Positions 6,362 through 7,409 of a stretch of 7,409 bases of DNA are shown one piece after another. The notes under the pieces were generated by a model. It saw only the letters and a program-made list of their open reading frames with translations, had not been told where the DNA came from and did not search any database. The DNA comes from Gammaproteobacteria bacterium. GTDB taxonomy: Bacteria > Pseudomonadota > Gammaproteobacteria > Steroidobacterales > Steroidobacteraceae. The DNA is taken from assembly GCA_003162555.1 (NCBI GenBank), contig PMNQ01000269.1, positions 3,845 to 11,253 of the forward strand, given 5' to 3'. Position 1 is the stretch's first letter. Each line of letters begins with the position of its first letter. Position numbers and translations under genes: made by a program.

Positions 6362-7409
6362 ATGCGCATCCTGATGGTCATTCCCCAGGCGTTCTACACG
6401 ACCCGCGGTACGCCGCTGAGCGCCTACCACCGCACCAAGGAGCTGATCGCGCGCGGTCACGAGGTGGACATCCTGACCTATGCAGTGGGCGGCGATCCGC
6501 CGGATCTGGCTGCGAAGGTCTATCGCGCAAGCGGCCCGCATTTTCGGCGATCGATCGAGGCCGGACCATCGCGCATCAAGATCTGGTTCGACATTCTGCT
6601 GTTTGTGAATCTGGTCTACCGGCTGCTGGTGAAGCGCTACGACCTCATTTACGCGCACGAAGAAGGGGCGTTTCTCGCGCGGATAGCCGGTGGAGTGTTG
6701 CGTGTTCCCTATGTCTACGACATGCACTCGAGTCTGCCATTGCAGATTACGGACTGGAAATTCAGCGCCAGCCGGCGCGTGATCGCTTTCTTTCGCTGGG
6801 TGGAGAAGGTCAGCGTGCGCGGCGCACGTGCAGTGATTGCGATTTCGCCGGCGGTCGCGCGCGTGGCTCGCGCTGTCGATTCGCAGGTACCGATCATAAC
6901 GATCATCAATCATTTTGCGATTGATGGCGCCAGTGACGCCGCCGCCGCCGCGGCCATACGCGCTCGCTATGGCATTGCCGCCGGTCGCCAGGTCATCCTG
7001 TACACGGGCTCATTCGTGGCGTTGCAGGCGCTCGACCTGCTGATCGATGCCGTGCCTCGTGTCCTGGCTGCGGTACCGGATGCGTTGTTCCTGATCGTGG
7101 GCGGGCAGGACCCGGAAATCGAGGCGCTGCGCGGCCAGGCCGAACGACTTGGCGTCGCCGCACACATCATTTTCGATCGCAACCGGCCGCAGCAGGAGAT
7201 GCCGGCCTACATGGCGGCCGCGGATGTGCTGGTGTCGCCGCGCGTGCAGGGCATCAATCCGCCGGGGAAACTGCTGTCCTACCTGGCTTCCGGTCGTCCG
7301 GTGGTTGCTACCGATACGCTGGTGCACAACCAGCTGCTGGATGCCAGCTGCTCCATCCTGACCTCGGCGGATTCAGCCGGTCTCGGCAATGGCCTGATCA
7401 AGGCCCTGA
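6362..7409 (+). CDS. GT4-like glycosyltransferase (partial, 3' end cut by window)
   Basis: The frame is open from ATG 6362 to the window end (349 codons, no stop), four bases after the preceding stop. It encodes a GT-B glycosyltransferase: MRILMVIPQ with RGTP (15-18) at the N-terminus, YAHEEG and YDMHSS in the acceptor domain, AISPAVARVA before the linker, YTGSF (214-218) opening the donor domain, and SPRVQGINPPGKLLSYLASG (292-311) in the nucleotide-sugar site. In place of the EX7E pair this region carries G297 and S306 around a PPGK segment. I know similar sequences with a non-Glu residue here in GT4-like enzymes of polysaccharide loci, so it need not be inactive. A run of alanine codons at about 6938-6956 marks the interdomain linker. 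Probably only some tens of residues are missing at the C-terminus. Donor and acceptor are unknown. Confidence 0.9.
   Translation, partial: MRILMVIPQAFYTTRGTPLSAYHRTKELIARGHEVDILTYAVGGDPPDLAAKVYRASGPHFRRSIEAGPSRIKIWFDILLFVNLVYRLLVKRYDLIYAHEEGAFLARIAGGVLRVPYVYDMHSSLPLQITDWKFSASRRVIAFFRWVEKVSVRGARAVIAISPAVARVARAVDSQVPIITIINHFAIDGASDAAAAAAIRARYGIAAGRQVILYTGSFVALQALDLLIDAVPRVLAAVPDALFLIVGGQDPEIEALRGQAERLGVAAHIIFDRNRPQQEMPAYMAAADVLVSPRVQGINPPGKLLSYLASGRPVVATDTLVHNQLLDASCSILTSADSAGLGNGLIKAL

Overview
The window reads as part of an exopolysaccharide, O-antigen or capsule biosynthesis locus from a GC-rich bacterium, most likely a proteobacterium. That is inferred from codon use and gene families only. 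No rRNA, tRNA, CRISPR array, insertion sequence or phage gene was seen. Nearly all of the sequence is coding.

Layout. Positions 2-124 (+) hold the hydrophobic C-terminal tail of a membrane protein, plausibly a Wzx/MATE-type polysaccharide flippase. Its TAA stop shares a base with the ATG of a NodB-type polysaccharide deacetylase (124-1155, +). A GT4 glycosyltransferase lies on the opposite strand (2276-1179), starts at TTG, and converges on the deacetylase with a 23-base gap. A 192-base divergent gap (2277-2468) contains a short palindrome and separates it from an asparagine-synthase-type amidotransferase (2469-4373, +). After a 114-base spacer with GC-rich potential hairpins comes a tight cassette of three genes on the + strand: a membrane acyltransferase-3 (4488-5549), a YdjC/ChbG-type carbohydrate deacetylase (5536-6357, overlapping the previous gene) and a second GT4-like glycosyltransferase (from 6362, cut by the window end).

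How they may work together. The glycosyltransferases would add sugars to a lipid-linked repeat unit on the cytoplasmic face. The amidotransferase would convert a carboxylate, perhaps of a uronic acid, to an amide. The two unrelated deacetylases and the acyltransferase would set the acyl pattern of the glycan, and the putative flippase would export it. These families commonly occur together in surface polysaccharide loci. The substrates and the final polysaccharide cannot be read from the sequence. I found no clear evidence of a wholly new system. The most noteworthy points are the hidden coupled membrane-protein tail, the non-ATG start, the mixture of acyl-adding and acyl-removing enzymes, and the lone reversed glycosyltransferase.
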